From positions 174,515 to 238,514 of the forward strand of contig NZ_VLKI01000008.1 in the NCBI RefSeq assembly GCF_007830235.1: a DNA stretch of 64,000 nt, written 5' to 3'. The translations under genes and the position numbers were made by a program. Every line of letters starts with the position of its first letter. Position 1 is the first letter of the stretch. The notes below the pieces were generated by a model that saw nothing but the letters and a program-made list of their open reading frames with translations, did no database searches and was not told the DNA's origin. Source of the stretch: Cytobacillus oceanisediminis (GTDB lineage Bacteria; Bacillota; Bacilli; Bacillales; Cytobacillaceae). Positions 16,296-25,624 of the stretch are shown here, piece by piece.

Positions 16296-16570
16296 TCATT
16301 TCCGAACAGGATATTATAAATGCCGTATGCATTTATATCTCCCGCAAAAAACAAATACAGCCCGAAGAGGTAGAAGTTGAATTGATGTATGACGATAATT
16401 ATGGTTTCTCTGCAGAAGCTTATACCTACGAGAGGAAGCAAGTCCTTATTACAGCGAACCTGATTGAAGCTCTTCGCTTATGGCTCGATGAATATACAAA
16501 CAAAGACCCTTTAGCAGGAATCAAGCTGTTGCTTGATGATGAAATGGGGATTATAGCGGAAGTCAACTGA
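16283..16570 (+). CDS. YxcD-like DUF2653 protein
   Basis: 95 residues, soluble, acidic; segments EVELMYDDNYGFSAEAY and LDDEMGIIAEVN match the small DUF2653/YxcD family as I remember it. It overlaps the preceding gene by 13 bp (start at 16283 within the upstream frame, GAGGAAGC as ribosome binding site), so it shares the riboswitch leader and is translationally coupled. Function unknown. Confidence 0.75.
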   Translation: MEKLIISEQDIINAVCIYISRKKQIQPEEVEVELMYDDNYGFSAEAYTYERKQVLITANLIEALRLWLDEYTNKDPLAGIKLLLDDEMGIIAEVN

Positions 16571-16586
16571 GAAATAATAATTTTAA

Positions 16587-16626
16587 GGAAGCCTAAACCC
16601 AACAATTAAAAGGGTTCAGGCTTTCC
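16587..16626. terminator. Bidirectional terminator between convergent genes
   Basis: GGAAGCCTAAACCC and GGGTTCAGGCTTTCC form a long imperfect hairpin with a loop of about 12 bases. It separates the + strand DUF2653 gene from the minus strand AraC regulator gene. Confidence 0.7.
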
Positions 16627-16670
16627 ATCATGATTTACATATCCGCCGTTATGCCCTTTCATTCTCCTCT

Positions 16671-17915
16671 TTAAACAAAGATAATTTCTTCTGTGGCTCT
16701 GTACTCCCTAGGAGATAGCCCAACATATTTCTTAAAAGTACCGCTAAAATAATTTGGTGTATTGAACCCAAGTTCTTCAGCGATCCACTCAACTGTATGG
16801 TTGGTATGGCGTAAAAGCCAAACTGCACGCTGCATACGGACAAAGGTCACATATTCAACAAAGTTTCTTCCTGTTTCTTGTTTAAATATACGACTGAAAT
16901 ACGGTACACTAAGATTAATTTGATCGGCTACCCGCTTAATTGAAAGATCTTCTGTACAATACTGGGCAATATAGTCAGTACATTTCTGGATCTGTTCATC
17001 CTTTGTAATCTCTTCAAAATAACGCAGCGAAAGCCTTTCATAAGGTGAAGTACGCCTGGCTTTACATGCCTCCCGATATGATTGATGGAGGAACAGCGGT
17101 TCACGGTAGATGGTTCCTGCACCTATATAAAGGTGGATTCCATACTCTTTCTCCAAGGCTTCCACAGCATCCAAAATCTTGTTCTCTGCTTCATTCCAAT
17201 GCTTTAAGGAAACATACTCGAAAGGAACCTGGATAAGCATGAGGAGATGCTTACGGTATGGGAGGAATGAGATTCGCCGTTTATGAAAACGCTTTCTAAA
17301 ATACTTTTGAATTAACCCCGATGCATGCCATTCGTCCTTTTCCCTTCTGGCAGGGCAGCGGACAAATCCCTGAATGAAACAGACCACGTTTGGTATTGCC
17401 TCTCCTGGAAGAAAGTAGCGGGATTGAATTAACTCCTCTTCATTCTTTACATCACCAGACAACAGACGGCGTAAAAATGCCTCTTGGAACGGTAAATGAT
17501 TGTGTTCTTTTTTATGTACATTATGAATCTGGTTATATGATTCATCGTATTCAATGAATTTTGTGCCGGCATTTGAGAGATCCACAATGGCTCGTTTCAG
17601 CGTACGTATAAAAATATGTTTCTTAACAGATTTCACTAAAAGATGTCTTAGCTTGAACTCAATAGCAAGCGGCGAAGTATATAATAAAGACGGATCAAGC
17701 AGTGGTATTATCCTGCATTGTGTATTCCGTTTACGAAATCGGTGAATTTTTACCCAGTCGTGCCATTTTCGAACTTCGATAACTGCGATATTTACATCAA
17801 GGTTTTTAATCTCCTTTTCAATCAGTACGCAGCTCTCCATAAACTCCTCTAAAATCCAGTCTGCAAGCTTTTCATACTCATGCTGGTCTTCTACTGCCAG
17901 ACTAATAGAATACAT
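16671..17915 (-). CDS. AraC-family transcriptional regulator
   Basis: 414 residues; the last 100 hold the two helix-turn-helix motifs (LSIKRVADQINLSVPYFS and VEWIAEELGFNTPNYFS) ending in the LSPREYR signature. The long N-terminal part (about 300 residues) is of no clear family but resembles the central region of YesN-type regulators without a receiver domain. The start at 17915 has GGGAAGAGAG upstream; an in-frame ATG at 17972 lacks one. Divergent from the DUF485/symporter genes 226 bp away, which it probably controls. Confidence 0.85.
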   Translation of the reverse strand: MYSISLAVEDQHEYEKLADWILEEFMESCVLIEKEIKNLDVNIAVIEVRKWHDWVKIHRFRKRNTQCRIIPLLDPSLLYTSPLAIEFKLRHLLVKSVKKHIFIRTLKRAIVDLSNAGTKFIEYDESYNQIHNVHKKEHNHLPFQEAFLRRLLSGDVKNEEELIQSRYFLPGEAIPNVVCFIQGFVRCPARREKDEWHASGLIQKYFRKRFHKRRISFLPYRKHLLMLIQVPFEYVSLKHWNEAENKILDAVEALEKEYGIHLYIGAGTIYREPLFLHQSYREACKARRTSPYERLSLRYFEEITKDEQIQKCTDYIAQYCTEDLSIKRVADQINLSVPYFSRIFKQETGRNFVEYVTFVRMQRAVWLLRHTNHTVEWIAEELGFNTPNYFSGTFKKYVGLSPREYRATEEIIFV

Positions 17916-18140
17916 TCTCTCTTCCCTCTTCCCTATCTTTGATGGGGACTTCAAAGTTATTTGCTTATACAAATTATAGTATAAAAATTAGACTATATTA
18001 AATATTTGTATATTTCTGATATTTTATTGTAAGGTATACGCCCTCTTAATAAAGTAAAATCAGTTTTATTATAGAATCTTTGCCGAACTAAGGAGGGATA
18101 AAGAGACGGCAAAAGCTTATAAAATAAGGAGGAGTATCAA

Positions 18141-18509
18141 ATGGCTGGGGAATATACTGAGTACAATTATGTAGCGGCAGATACAATAGACGTTAGTGAA
18201 CTTGAGCCGCTTGATCCAGAAACAAGGCAAATCATGAGGAGTGAATTTAGTACAGGGCTTAAACTTACGGTCTTTTATTATATTTTTATCCTTTCAATTC
18301 CGATATTAAATTGGTTTGCAGGTGGCTTCATGTTCTCGCGCATGTGGGGCGGCATGACATATAGCTGGTTTTTAACTAGTATTGTCGCAATGGCGATGGC
18401 TTTTATCATTGCATACGTCCATACATCTCTTTACGAAAAGCGTTTAAAGAACAATCAAAGTAATTCAAGCAATCCAGAAGCTTCTTCTAGAGAGAGGAGA
18501 ATCATGTGA
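18141..18509 (+). CDS. DUF485 membrane protein paired with a solute symporter
   Basis: 122 residues with two hydrophobic helices (about 50-70 and 85-105), the usual DUF485 layout (EFSTGLKLTVFYYIFIL, then the second helix). AAGGAGGAG precedes the ATG. DUF485 proteins accompany acetate/monocarboxylate Na+ symporters and probably form a small subunit. The last codons overlap the next start (ATGTGA), so translation is coupled. Confidence 0.9.
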   Translation: MAGEYTEYNYVAADTIDVSELEPLDPETRQIMRSEFSTGLKLTVFYYIFILSIPILNWFAGGFMFSRMWGGMTYSWFLTSIVAMAMAFIIAYVHTSLYEKRLKNNQSNSSNPEASSRERRIM

Positions 18510-20074
18510 CAGCCATGCTATTTGAACCTAAATTTCTATTAACCATACTCCTAATGGGAACGATTGTATATATCACATATTTATCAAAAAGAAACACAAC
18601 TGCTTCTGATTATTTTGTTGGGGGACGAAGCTTCAGCTGGTTTACAAACGGCTCAGCAATTGGCGGAGACTATTTAAGTGCTGCAACCTTTCTTGGAATT
18701 GCCGGCCTGACATATCAGCTGGGCTATGATGGTGCCTACTATGCCTTTTGCTTTTCAATTGGCCTGACTCTCCTTGCCATTTTCGTTGCTGGTCCGCTTC
18801 GCCGTTTTGGGGCCTATACAGTCGCAGACTTTTTAGCCTATCGTTTTCACAGTAAACGTGCCCGTCTCGCAGCAGTGGCTGTGGTTCTTGCAATTTCAGG
18901 CTTCTATGCAGCACCCCAGCTGCTTGGTGCTGCACAAATTTTAAGTATGTTTTTTGGGACAAGCTATGAATTTGGAATTATATTTACTTGTTCGGTCATG
19001 ATTTTTTATGTGGGTGTTGGCGGTATGAAGGGTACCACTCTTAACCAGGCTTTGGAGTTATGGATCCGCCTTGGAGCTTTTCTTCTTATGGTAGGCGCTG
19101 CCATATATGGCGGACTTCATTATCAGGAGATACTTGCTTCTATTAATGAATTTAAAGGTGTTATTACAGGTACTTCAGATTTTACTGCTGATGGTAAAGA
19201 TATTCCTTTTGATGGGGCCGGCTGGACAGGTACCGGCAATTACTTCCCATCTTTCTGGCAGACAATATCAATGACTATTGGCCTTTCACTCGGAACGATT
19301 GGGCTTCCTCACATCCTGCTTCGCTTTTATACAAATCCAAGTGCCAGAGCAGCCCGCAAATCCGCTCTTATGGCAATTGGCATTGCAAGCGTATTCTTTT
19401 TCTTTGCCGTATATCTTGGAGTTGTTGGCCGCTCTATTTTCCTTAGCGGCAATGCTGACCCAGGAGTAATGAAGGATCTGATCGCTGGCGGAAATAATAT
19501 GGTAGTACCTTCTACCGCTCAGGCACTTGGCGGGGAATGGCTGCTTGGCCTTGTCATCGCCGGAGCATTTGCGGCCGTCTTCTCAAATCTTTCTGGTTTA
19601 TTTATCGCGAGTTCAGGTGCCTTAGCCCATGATTTATATGCAACATTCTTCCGGAAGAACATTACAGAGAAAGAGCGCGTAATTGCTGGTAAAGTTTCAA
19701 TTGTAATCCTGGGTATTTTATACGGCGTTCTCGGACTGATGGTAAAAGAAGCTTCCATTGGCCATCTGGTTGCACTTGCATTCACAGTTGCAGCCAGTAC
19801 ATTTACTCCAATATTTATATTGGGCATTTGGTGGAGAGGGATGACAGAAAAAGGAGCAATTGCAGGTCTCGTTATCGGCTTAATTGCCTCCATGTACATG
19901 ATATTCTTTAAATCTGCCCTTCCTGAATTCCTGCAGTTTAATGTACCAGGATTAATTACAGTCCCAATTGGATTCCTATCTGTTTATATCGTCTCAAAAC
20001 TTGATCGCAGAGTACCTGCAGATGTTAACGAGTTTATGAAAAAAGTTCACTCTAAAGAATCCGAAGCAGCCTAG
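18506..20074 (+). CDS. Sodium:solute symporter of the ActP/acetate type
   Basis: 522 residues with about 13 membrane helices. SSS family features: DYFVGGRSFSWFTNGSAIGGDYLSAATFLG is split over helix 2 and matches the N-terminal signature of monocarboxylate symporters; GLPHILLRFYTNPSA is the acetate permease block. It starts at a GTG (18506) inside the DUF485 stop with GAGAGGAG upstream. Likely imports acetate or another short monocarboxylate with Na+. Regulation by the divergent AraC protein is inferred. Confidence 0.9.
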   Translation: MTAMLFEPKFLLTILLMGTIVYITYLSKRNTTASDYFVGGRSFSWFTNGSAIGGDYLSAATFLGIAGLTYQLGYDGAYYAFCFSIGLTLLAIFVAGPLRRFGAYTVADFLAYRFHSKRARLAAVAVVLAISGFYAAPQLLGAAQILSMFFGTSYEFGIIFTCSVMIFYVGVGGMKGTTLNQALELWIRLGAFLLMVGAAIYGGLHYQEILASINEFKGVITGTSDFTADGKDIPFDGAGWTGTGNYFPSFWQTISMTIGLSLGTIGLPHILLRFYTNPSARAARKSALMAIGIASVFFFFAVYLGVVGRSIFLSGNADPGVMKDLIAGGNNMVVPSTAQALGGEWLLGLVIAGAFAAVFSNLSGLFIASSGALAHDLYATFFRKNITEKERVIAGKVSIVILGILYGVLGLMVKEASIGHLVALAFTVAASTFTPIFILGIWWRGMTEKGAIAGLVIGLIASMYMIFFKSALPEFLQFNVPGLITVPIGFLSVYIVSKLDRRVPADVNEFMKKVHSKESEAA

Positions 20075-20088
20075 AAATTTAGTATTTT

Positions 20089-20131
20089 AAAAAGGGTGCC
20101 GCAAAAGCATAGCTTTTGGTCACCCTTTTTG
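20089..20131 (+). terminator. Terminator of the symporter operon
   Basis: AAAAAGGGTG ... CACCCTTTTT with an inner CAAAAGC/GCTTTTG extension; 14 bases after the stop. Confidence 0.9.
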
Positions 20132-20171
20132 AACGAGAATCTCTTGTGCTCCCTTTTAATCAAATATAAGA

Positions 20172-20201
20172 AACCCCTTGATAATAGATTATCAAGGGGT
20201 T
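20172..20201 (-). terminator. Terminator-like hairpin next to the left att copy
   Basis: AACCCCTTGATAA and TTATCAAGGGGTT form a perfect 13-bp stem. On the minus strand it follows the tRNA 3' end by six bases and is followed by TTTC, so it is probably the original chromosomal tRNA terminator. Confidence 0.75.
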
Positions 20202-20206
20202 ATTGT

Positions 20207-20250
20207 ATGATTCCGACTGGGTTCGAACCAGCGACCTCTACCCTGTCAAG
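20207..20250 (-). repeat. Attachment site copy 1: tRNA (GAC, Val-like) 3' part
   Basis: On the minus strand this reads from CTTGACAGGG (anticodon loop, anticodon GAC) through TGGTTCGAACCCA (T arm) to CGGAATCA (acceptor 3' strand and discriminator). All 44 bp are identical to 43170-43213 in the same orientation. The tRNA 5' half (an expected GATTCCG acceptor strand and D arm) is absent upstream. Identity begins at the anticodon loop, a common crossover point of tyrosine integrases. Confidence 0.85.
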
Positions 20251-20342
20251 GTCATTATATAAGTCTGATTATAACAGTTTTAATGCAAACGCATTGATAT
20301 AAATGGAATGCATTTATCAAAAATCTATTCAAATTGTTTTAG

Positions 20343-20386
20343 TTGGGGACAATATGCCCGGTTTTGTCCCCAATATGTCCCCAATT
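20343..20386. repeat. GTCCCCA repeats, likely integrase arm sites (left end of island A)
   Basis: TTGTCCCCAATATGTCCCCA at 20364-20383 is a tandem pair, with an inverted TTGGGGACAATATG at 20343-20356. The same tandem type occurs at 43057-43077, and both sets start 93 bp inside their att copy. The gap 20387-20491 holds nothing I recognise. Confidence 0.7.
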
Positions 20387-20491
20387 ATAATTGCCTTATT
20401 AATTTAAGCGTCACCCTTTAGGTTTTAAAAAAACACCCCGTTTATGCTAGCTTGATACCAAAGTAAAGCACCCGATCGTTCAAGAAGATAT

Positions 20492-20797
20492 TTATTGGCG
20501 AGGTGCAAATAACAAAATTAAAACACCAATTAAACATATACCTGCACCTAACCAATCGTATAAATCAGGTGTTTTTTTATCGATTCCCCATCCCCATAAT
20601 ACGGAAAGAACAATAAATACGCCTCCATATGAAGCCTATACTCTACCGAATGAAGGGAATGTTTGAAATGTACCAATAACCCCCTATAATGCCAAGGCTA
20701 GTCCTCCAATAACACCTCAATAAAAAGGTTTATCATCTCTGAGCCAAAGCCAAATAAGATAACCTCCCCCAACTTCATTAATTCCTGCAAAGGTGGA
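20492..20797 (-). pseudogene. YnfA/UPF0060 family membrane protein remnant
   Basis: Read on the minus strand, the sequence gives FAGINEVGGGYLIWLWLRDD, then GVIGGLALALYGVIGTF, PSFGRV, ASYGGVFIVLSVLWGW and IDKKTPDLYDWLGAG, the whole UPF0060 pattern. Two in-frame stops interrupt it (TGA after DDKPFY and TAG in place of the Tyr after FGRV) and the N-terminal helix start is missing. A dead copy of a small four-helix efflux-like protein. Confidence 0.85.
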
Positions 20798-20820
20798 TTA
20801 AAGATTTTCTGTTTCCCGAG

Positions 20821-22086
20821 AAGTCATTGGAAGGTTCGGGAAGGCAGCCTCTTGATTTTGAGTACATCCACAAAGAATTGGCTAAACCTAACGTTACTCT
20901 TTCTCTTTTACATCATGAATACGAATCACAAAGTCGGGTGAATAACACAATCCCATACTCCTATCCGAGTTTCGTTCGCCATTACAGCGATTACGCCCAG
21001 AAACACAAAGCTACTATACGTATTCGCAGGAAACCAGGCTAAATAATGGAAGTGGATAGGGCAGGATCCACACTATTCATCATCGACTGGGATAAGTGAA
21101 AGCCTATGTTTTCGTGGCAACCTTGCCGTGCAGGCAACTTTCCTATGCGGAAGCGCCCCTGTCAATGGACTTACACCCTTGGATTGAGGCTCATATTCAA
21201 GCGTATGAATACTTTGGCGCGCCCCTCAGATCGTTGTTTCAGATAATCTCAAGACAGGCGTGACAAAACATACTTCAAAGGAACGGGAATTGAATCCCAC
21301 CTACAGAGAAATGGCCAGCCACTACAATACGATAGTCATGCCAGCACGCGTACGAGTCCTAAAGATAAAGACAGTGTCGAAGGCTCTGTTGAGGTTGGAA
21401 TATAGCCGCATTAAGGAATACTCACTGTTTTAGTATTGAGGAATTGAGGAAAAAATTAGAGGAATTCAATCATCGACCTTTTACCCGAAATGAAGGATTG
21501 CGATATTCTGAATTCTAATAAGAGGAGAAATTTGCGCTTTCCCCTCTTCCGGCCATGCTATATAAGATATCAGAGTGGAACACGGCAAAAGTTCGCCCTG
21601 ATTACCACATATCTGTGGAAAGCATGTTTTATTCAGTTCCATACGAGTACATCAATCGGCAAATGGATGTGAAGCTTTCCGATGATATGGTAGCTGTATA
21701 CTTCAATATATCAACAGTCCGTGAACCAGTCCGTGAACACATGCCTGACAATCATAAGCAGTTTTTGGATCAAACGCCCGAAGTGGCGGTTGGATGGGCA
21801 GAGAGCATTGGATCTTCAACATTAAAGGTTGTGCAATACCTATTAGATTCCTACCAATCTGAAAAACAGGCATTGCAATCTATCTTTTTCCCTGAAGAAG
21901 ATGGAACATCGTTATACCAAACACGAAATAGAATTGGCATGTAAAACAGTGCTCTCCATGACAAAAAGACCTACGGTCAAGGGCATTCAGACGATACTGA
22001 AAAACAACACGAAAAAAGATGCAGAACAGGAACTAAAGCAATACACATTGGAAACCACCGCAACCTCATTCTTTTTAATAGTATAA
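20821..22086 (+). pseudogene. IS21-family transposase IstA remnant
   Basis: Fragments in shifting frames match IstA: EYIHKELAKPNVTLSLLHHE and KATIRIRRKPG (20827-21042), then VDRAGSTLFIIDWDK, VVSDNLKTGVTKHTSKEREL and YREMASHYNTIVMPARVR around 21053-21360, then SEWNTAKVRPDYHISVE (21555-21944) and the C-terminal ACKTVLSMTKRPTVKGIQTI (21901-22050). Multiple frameshifts and stops, no N-terminal 90 residues, and no istB. The element is inactive. Confidence 0.85.
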
Positions 22087-22260
22087 TATAGACTTTCGTT
22101 TTATCATGTAAGATTTCCAGGCAATGCTCAGATACACCAGGAGAATAAGCCAAACTCAATCTCTTTCATTTTCGATTAATACCTTCGAATTAATCTCCAG
22201 TTTCCCTTTGAAATATTTAGGCAGGGCTTAGGATTCTTCTCTTAGGCTAATCTTGTTCAT
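22087..22260 (-). pseudogene. N-terminal fragment of a malic enzyme (YtsJ-like)
   Basis: From an ATG at 22260 with AAAAGGAGA upstream, the minus strand reads MNKISLREES, stop, ALPKYFKGKLEINSKVLIENERD, then after a frameshift LSLAYSPGVSEHCLEILHDK. The last block is the malic enzyme signature. The gene is cut at 22087, where IS21 sequence begins. It kept its ribosome binding site, so decay appears recent or insertion-driven. Confidence 0.8.
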
Positions 22261-22345
22261 GGCATCTCCTTTTGAATGATGGTCTTACTGTTCATCTTTG
22301 GCCAGGACATTCGTCGATTTTAATCGATTAGTCGGATGAAACAAC

Positions 22346-22386
22346 GACTTTTAAGGGATTAAGGCAACTTAACCCCTTGAAAAGTC
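22346..22386 (-). terminator. Hairpin downstream of the TRAP permease gene
   Basis: GACTTTTAAGGGATTAA and TTAACCCCTTGAAAAGTC form a 17-bp imperfect stem with a 6-base loop, starting four bases beyond the stop of the permease gene. The trailing T-run on the minus strand is weak. Confidence 0.65.
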
Positions 22387-22389
22387 AAC

Positions 22390-24345
22390 CTAGCTAGCTA
22401 TCATTTGCTTTTCCTGCTTCACCTTCCGCTTTCTGATGAATTGGCTCGCAATCACGATGACGGCACCGATCACACCAATTATATCCGTCAGCGTACCCGG
22501 CTTAATCAAGAGCAAGGCAACAACGAGTGCAATCCCCTGTTCAAACCAATTTAAATGGGTTAAGAAATACTTCTGCAGCGCTACACCTAACGCGATAATC
22601 CCGATTGTAGCCGTCAACACGGCTAAGATGACATTTCCAAATTGCAAGGAATCACCGGAAAGAAGTAAAATCGGAGAGAACGCAAACATCATCGGTACCA
22701 GATATCCCGCTGCCCCTAATTTTAATCCTGTCATTGATACTTCATTCGGCGAGGCATCGGCAATCCCAGCCGCCGTGAACGAGGCCAAGGCTACCGGCGG
22801 AGTCAAATTCGATAGGACAGCATAGTAAAGAACGAACATATGGGCGGCAATCGGGAGAACTCCCAATTCGGTTAAGGCCGGAGCAACTACCGTGGCCGCG
22901 GTAATATAACAAGCGGCGGTAGGCAATCCCATTCCTAAAATGATGCAGGCGATCATACCCAACAGCAGGGTAAAGAATAGGTTTCCGCCAGCGATTTTAA
23001 CGATGTTGGAAGCGAGCATTGTCCCTACTCCCGTCATGGAAGAGACTCCTACGATAATCCCTACAATGGCGCAAGCAATCGCAGAGGAAAGCGACATGAT
23101 GGCACCATTTCGGAGAGCGACAATTATTTTGGCGATGGACAGTCGTGTTTCTTTTCGGAGAGAACTGACGACGATAGTGGCCACGATTCCCCAGAATCCG
23201 GCAAACAAAGGCGTGCGTCCGGTCACCAATAAATAGATGACAAAGACGATCGGAAAGATGAGATGCCCTTTCTCTTTGATAATGGTTTTAAATTTGGGGA
23301 GCTCTTCCTTCGGAAGTCCCTTCAGACCCGTTTTCCTTGCTTCCAAATCCAGCATCACCCAGAGGGCAAGATAATATAAAAGAGCAGGTATTAAGGCTGC
23401 TGTAATAATCTTTAAATAAGGAATTCCCAAAATTTCCGACATAATGAAGGCTGAAGAAGCCATAATCGGCGGCATAATCGAACCGCCGCTGGAGGCTACG
23501 GCTTCTACAGCACCTGCAAAACGAGGCTTATAGCCTATTCGCTTCATTAAGGGAATCGTGATCGTACCCGTAGTAGCCACATTGGCGACTGCGCTTCCAC
23601 TGATGGAGCCCATCAAGGCGCTTCCCAGTACCGCCACTTTACCTGGTCCTCCTACTCGGTGGCCGGCAGCTGCTAGCGATAGGTCATTAAAGAATTCGGA
23701 AGATTTATTTTCTCCCAAAAAAGCGCCGAATAGGATGAAGACAAAGATGAACGTGGCGGAAACGCCCAGTACAATACCAAAGATTCCGGTTTCTGTAAAG
23801 TACATTTGATAGATAATTCTTTCCGTTGAAAAAGGAACAATCTTAAATCCGCCTGGAAACAAATTGCCGAACTTGGCATAAACCAAGAAAATGATCGATA
23901 AAATGACGAGAGGAATGCCTACCGTTCGCCGGCAAGCTTCGAATAATAAGAGGATGCCGAGTCCAGCGATGGATAGGTCGACTGCTGTTGCTGTTCTCCC
24001 GGTTGTCGCGAAATCGTTGTAAGAGACAAACATATACATGGCCACAAAGCTGCCTAATAAGGCAAGTATAACGTCCAGTATACTTGGCCTCTCTTTGTTG
24101 GTCCCTTTTTGATAAGGGAATAAGATAAAAATCAATAAAAACACAAAGGCTAAGTGGGCTGCTCTCAGCTGTATCGATAACATCGTTCCGTAGCTGTTGT
24201 AATAAATATGGAAAAGGCCCATAAATACGCAAATCAAAGTGACCGCTGCGGCCCATCGACCCTTGATGATGGAGCCTGGGACTTCAATTCGATCCATATT
24301 GTCATAGATGTCTTTCATGATTTTTTTCATATTGTCCACCACCAT
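22390..24345 (-). CDS. TAXI-type TRAP transporter, fused 4TM/12TM permease
   Basis: 651 residues, about 16-18 hydrophobic segments. It fuses the small (DctQ-like) and large (DctM-like) TRAP subunits, as TAXI systems do; AVEAVASSGGSIMPPIMASSAF is the DctM core, and GMGLPTAACYITAATVVAPAL the second conserved half. Secondary, ion-driven uptake of an organic acid together with the binding protein encoded just upstream (76-bp gap). The ATG at 24345 is used; an ATG five codons later with GGTGGTGG before it is equally plausible. Last gene of island A's transporter operon. Confidence 0.9.
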   Translation of the reverse strand: MVVDNMKKIMKDIYDNMDRIEVPGSIIKGRWAAAVTLICVFMGLFHIYYNSYGTMLSIQLRAAHLAFVFLLIFILFPYQKGTNKERPSILDVILALLGSFVAMYMFVSYNDFATTGRTATAVDLSIAGLGILLLFEACRRTVGIPLVILSIIFLVYAKFGNLFPGGFKIVPFSTERIIYQMYFTETGIFGIVLGVSATFIFVFILFGAFLGENKSSEFFNDLSLAAAGHRVGGPGKVAVLGSALMGSISGSAVANVATTGTITIPLMKRIGYKPRFAGAVEAVASSGGSIMPPIMASSAFIMSEILGIPYLKIITAALIPALLYYLALWVMLDLEARKTGLKGLPKEELPKFKTIIKEKGHLIFPIVFVIYLLVTGRTPLFAGFWGIVATIVVSSLRKETRLSIAKIIVALRNGAIMSLSSAIACAIVGIIVGVSSMTGVGTMLASNIVKIAGGNLFFTLLLGMIACIILGMGLPTAACYITAATVVAPALTELGVLPIAAHMFVLYYAVLSNLTPPVALASFTAAGIADASPNEVSMTGLKLGAAGYLVPMMFAFSPILLLSGDSLQFGNVILAVLTATIGIIALGVALQKYFLTHLNWFEQGIALVVALLLIKPGTLTDIIGVIGAVIVIASQFIRKRKVKQEKQMIAS

Positions 24346-24421
24346 TTCTTCTATGCTTATACTAAGTAATCAGACACAATCAGGAAGATGCAGGTTCGAT
24401 TGTGCCTGGGTACTAAACTGA

Positions 24422-25438
24422 TTACTTCTTCCAGAGTCCCTTTTCTTCCAGATACTGTTTCGTTCCTTCGTGGAATTCAATCTGGATCCCTTTTGTTGCC
24501 GTTTCCGCTCGAATATGTTGCGCTGCTTTGTGGGCATTTTCTAGAGTTGCAACATTTTCAAAGATTGTTTTAGTCAAATCATAGATTACTTCTTTATCCA
24601 TATCGCTAGAAGTAACCAAGACAGCCGGATAACCAGGAGCGACAACTTCTTCATTCAGGTTAGGATAAATTCCTGGCTCGATCGTATAAGCCGTAAACAG
24701 GGGGTATTCCTTCGAAAGCTTGACCATTTCTTCTTCCGTAAAGGATAGAATATGGAAATCGCCTGTCGCCATTAAGTCGGCGATCGCGGATCCAGGAGGT
24801 GCGGAGTTAAACAAGCCGCCGGCCACTTGCTTGTTTTTCATTGCTTCTGCAGCCTCTTCATAATTGACATATACCGGTTCCATGTTCTTCTTTGTTCCGT
24901 ATTCATCTCGGTAGAATAATCCCATGGAAGCCAAAATCGCATGCGCATCCAGTTCCGTTCCGCTCCGAGCCGCACCCACGACAAACTTTTTGCCTTTTAA
25001 ATCTTCAAAGCTTTTGATGTCTTTTTGCACGACGATGTGCTGCAAGCTTGGCCACATGCTCGTAATAGCACGAACATTTTCGTACTTATTCTCCTTAAAC
25101 TCCCCTTCGCCAAAGAAAGCATCATTCGTTACCGCCGCAGTCAGGATTCCCACCTGCGCTTCATTTGACCTTAAAAGTCCGATATTATCGACAGATCCCC
25201 CGGTAGACATTGCCGAAGAAGTCACATAATCCAGCTTATCACTAAGCAGTTGTCCCATCGCCACGCCAACAGGATAGTATGTCCCTCCAGTATTTCCTGT
25301 CGCTATTTTGATGAATGCCTCAGGCTTGCTGTCGCCTTGCGCCACTCCATTCTGATTGGTTTCGTTGCTTGCGCATGCACTAAGTATTCCTGTAACTAAA
25401 GAAAAAGTTAATAACAAAGATATACCTTTTTTTAGCAC
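24422..25438 (-). CDS. TAXI-family TRAP substrate-binding lipoprotein
   Basis: 338 residues. A lipoprotein signal ends at the lipobox LSAC (Cys about 21), followed by an Asn/Gln-rich linker. FIKIATGNTGGTYYPVGVAMG is split at the start of the binding domain and is the TAXI signature. It captures the substrate outside the membrane and delivers it to the fused permease. TAXI proteins bind carboxylates such as glutamate, 2-oxoglutarate and related acids; this one's ligand is unknown. Its leader contains a duplicated promoter-type motif and a LacI-type operator, so the operon is probably induced and catabolite-controlled. Confidence 0.9.
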   Translation of the reverse strand: MLKKGISLLLTFSLVTGILSACASNETNQNGVAQGDSKPEAFIKIATGNTGGTYYPVGVAMGQLLSDKLDYVTSSAMSTGGSVDNIGLLRSNEAQVGILTAAVTNDAFFGEGEFKENKYENVRAITSMWPSLQHIVVQKDIKSFEDLKGKKFVVGAARSGTELDAHAILASMGLFYRDEYGTKKNMEPVYVNYEEAAEAMKNKQVAGGLFNSAPPGSAIADLMATGDFHILSFTEEEMVKLSKEYPLFTAYTIEPGIYPNLNEEVVAPGYPAVLVTSSDMDKEVIYDLTKTIFENVATLENAHKAAQHIRAETATKGIQIEFHEGTKQYLEEKGLWKK

Positions 25439-25511
25439 CCTATTGACCTCCTGTTTTTTATTTGATAATTTTTCGGCAAAGGAAACGATTCTTCACTACC
25501 TCTTCCCGCTT

Positions 25512-25525
25512 TGAATGCGCTTACA
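25512..25525. promoter_or_regulatory. LacI/CcpA-type operator in the TAXI transporter leader
   Basis: TGAATGCGCTTACA fits cre (TGWAARCGYTWNCW) at 13 of 14 positions and agrees at 11 of 14 with TGAATACGTATACA at 40381, so it could serve CcpA or the island's own LacI protein. Confidence 0.6.
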
Positions 25526-25570
25526 GTTAAGATCTAACTTCTTTGTGTCTTAACTTTAACAAAACTAAAC

Positions 25571-25620
25571 CGAAGATTTGATAGAATATCTTCTACAAGT
25601 GTTGTGATTTTTTATTATAA
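25571..25620 (-). promoter_or_regulatory. Duplicated upstream activator motif, copy at the TAXI operon
   Basis: On the minus strand it contains AAAAAATCACAA, then GAAGATATTCTATCAAAT. A clearly related block occurs at 30581-30631 ahead of the dehydrogenase operon. Shared elements are AAAAATCA, GAAGAWATTCTATCAAA and the flanking TTATWAT. A binding site for the island's YesN-type regulator is the natural guess. Confidence 0.5.
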
Positions 25621-25624
25621 ATAA

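Noticed and set aside
20096-20302. Small frame reading MIPTGFEPATSTLSR across the left att copy
   Set aside because: This is the tRNA 3' half read on the wrong strand; the same peptide appears at 43170 for the same reason. It is a common annotation artefact.
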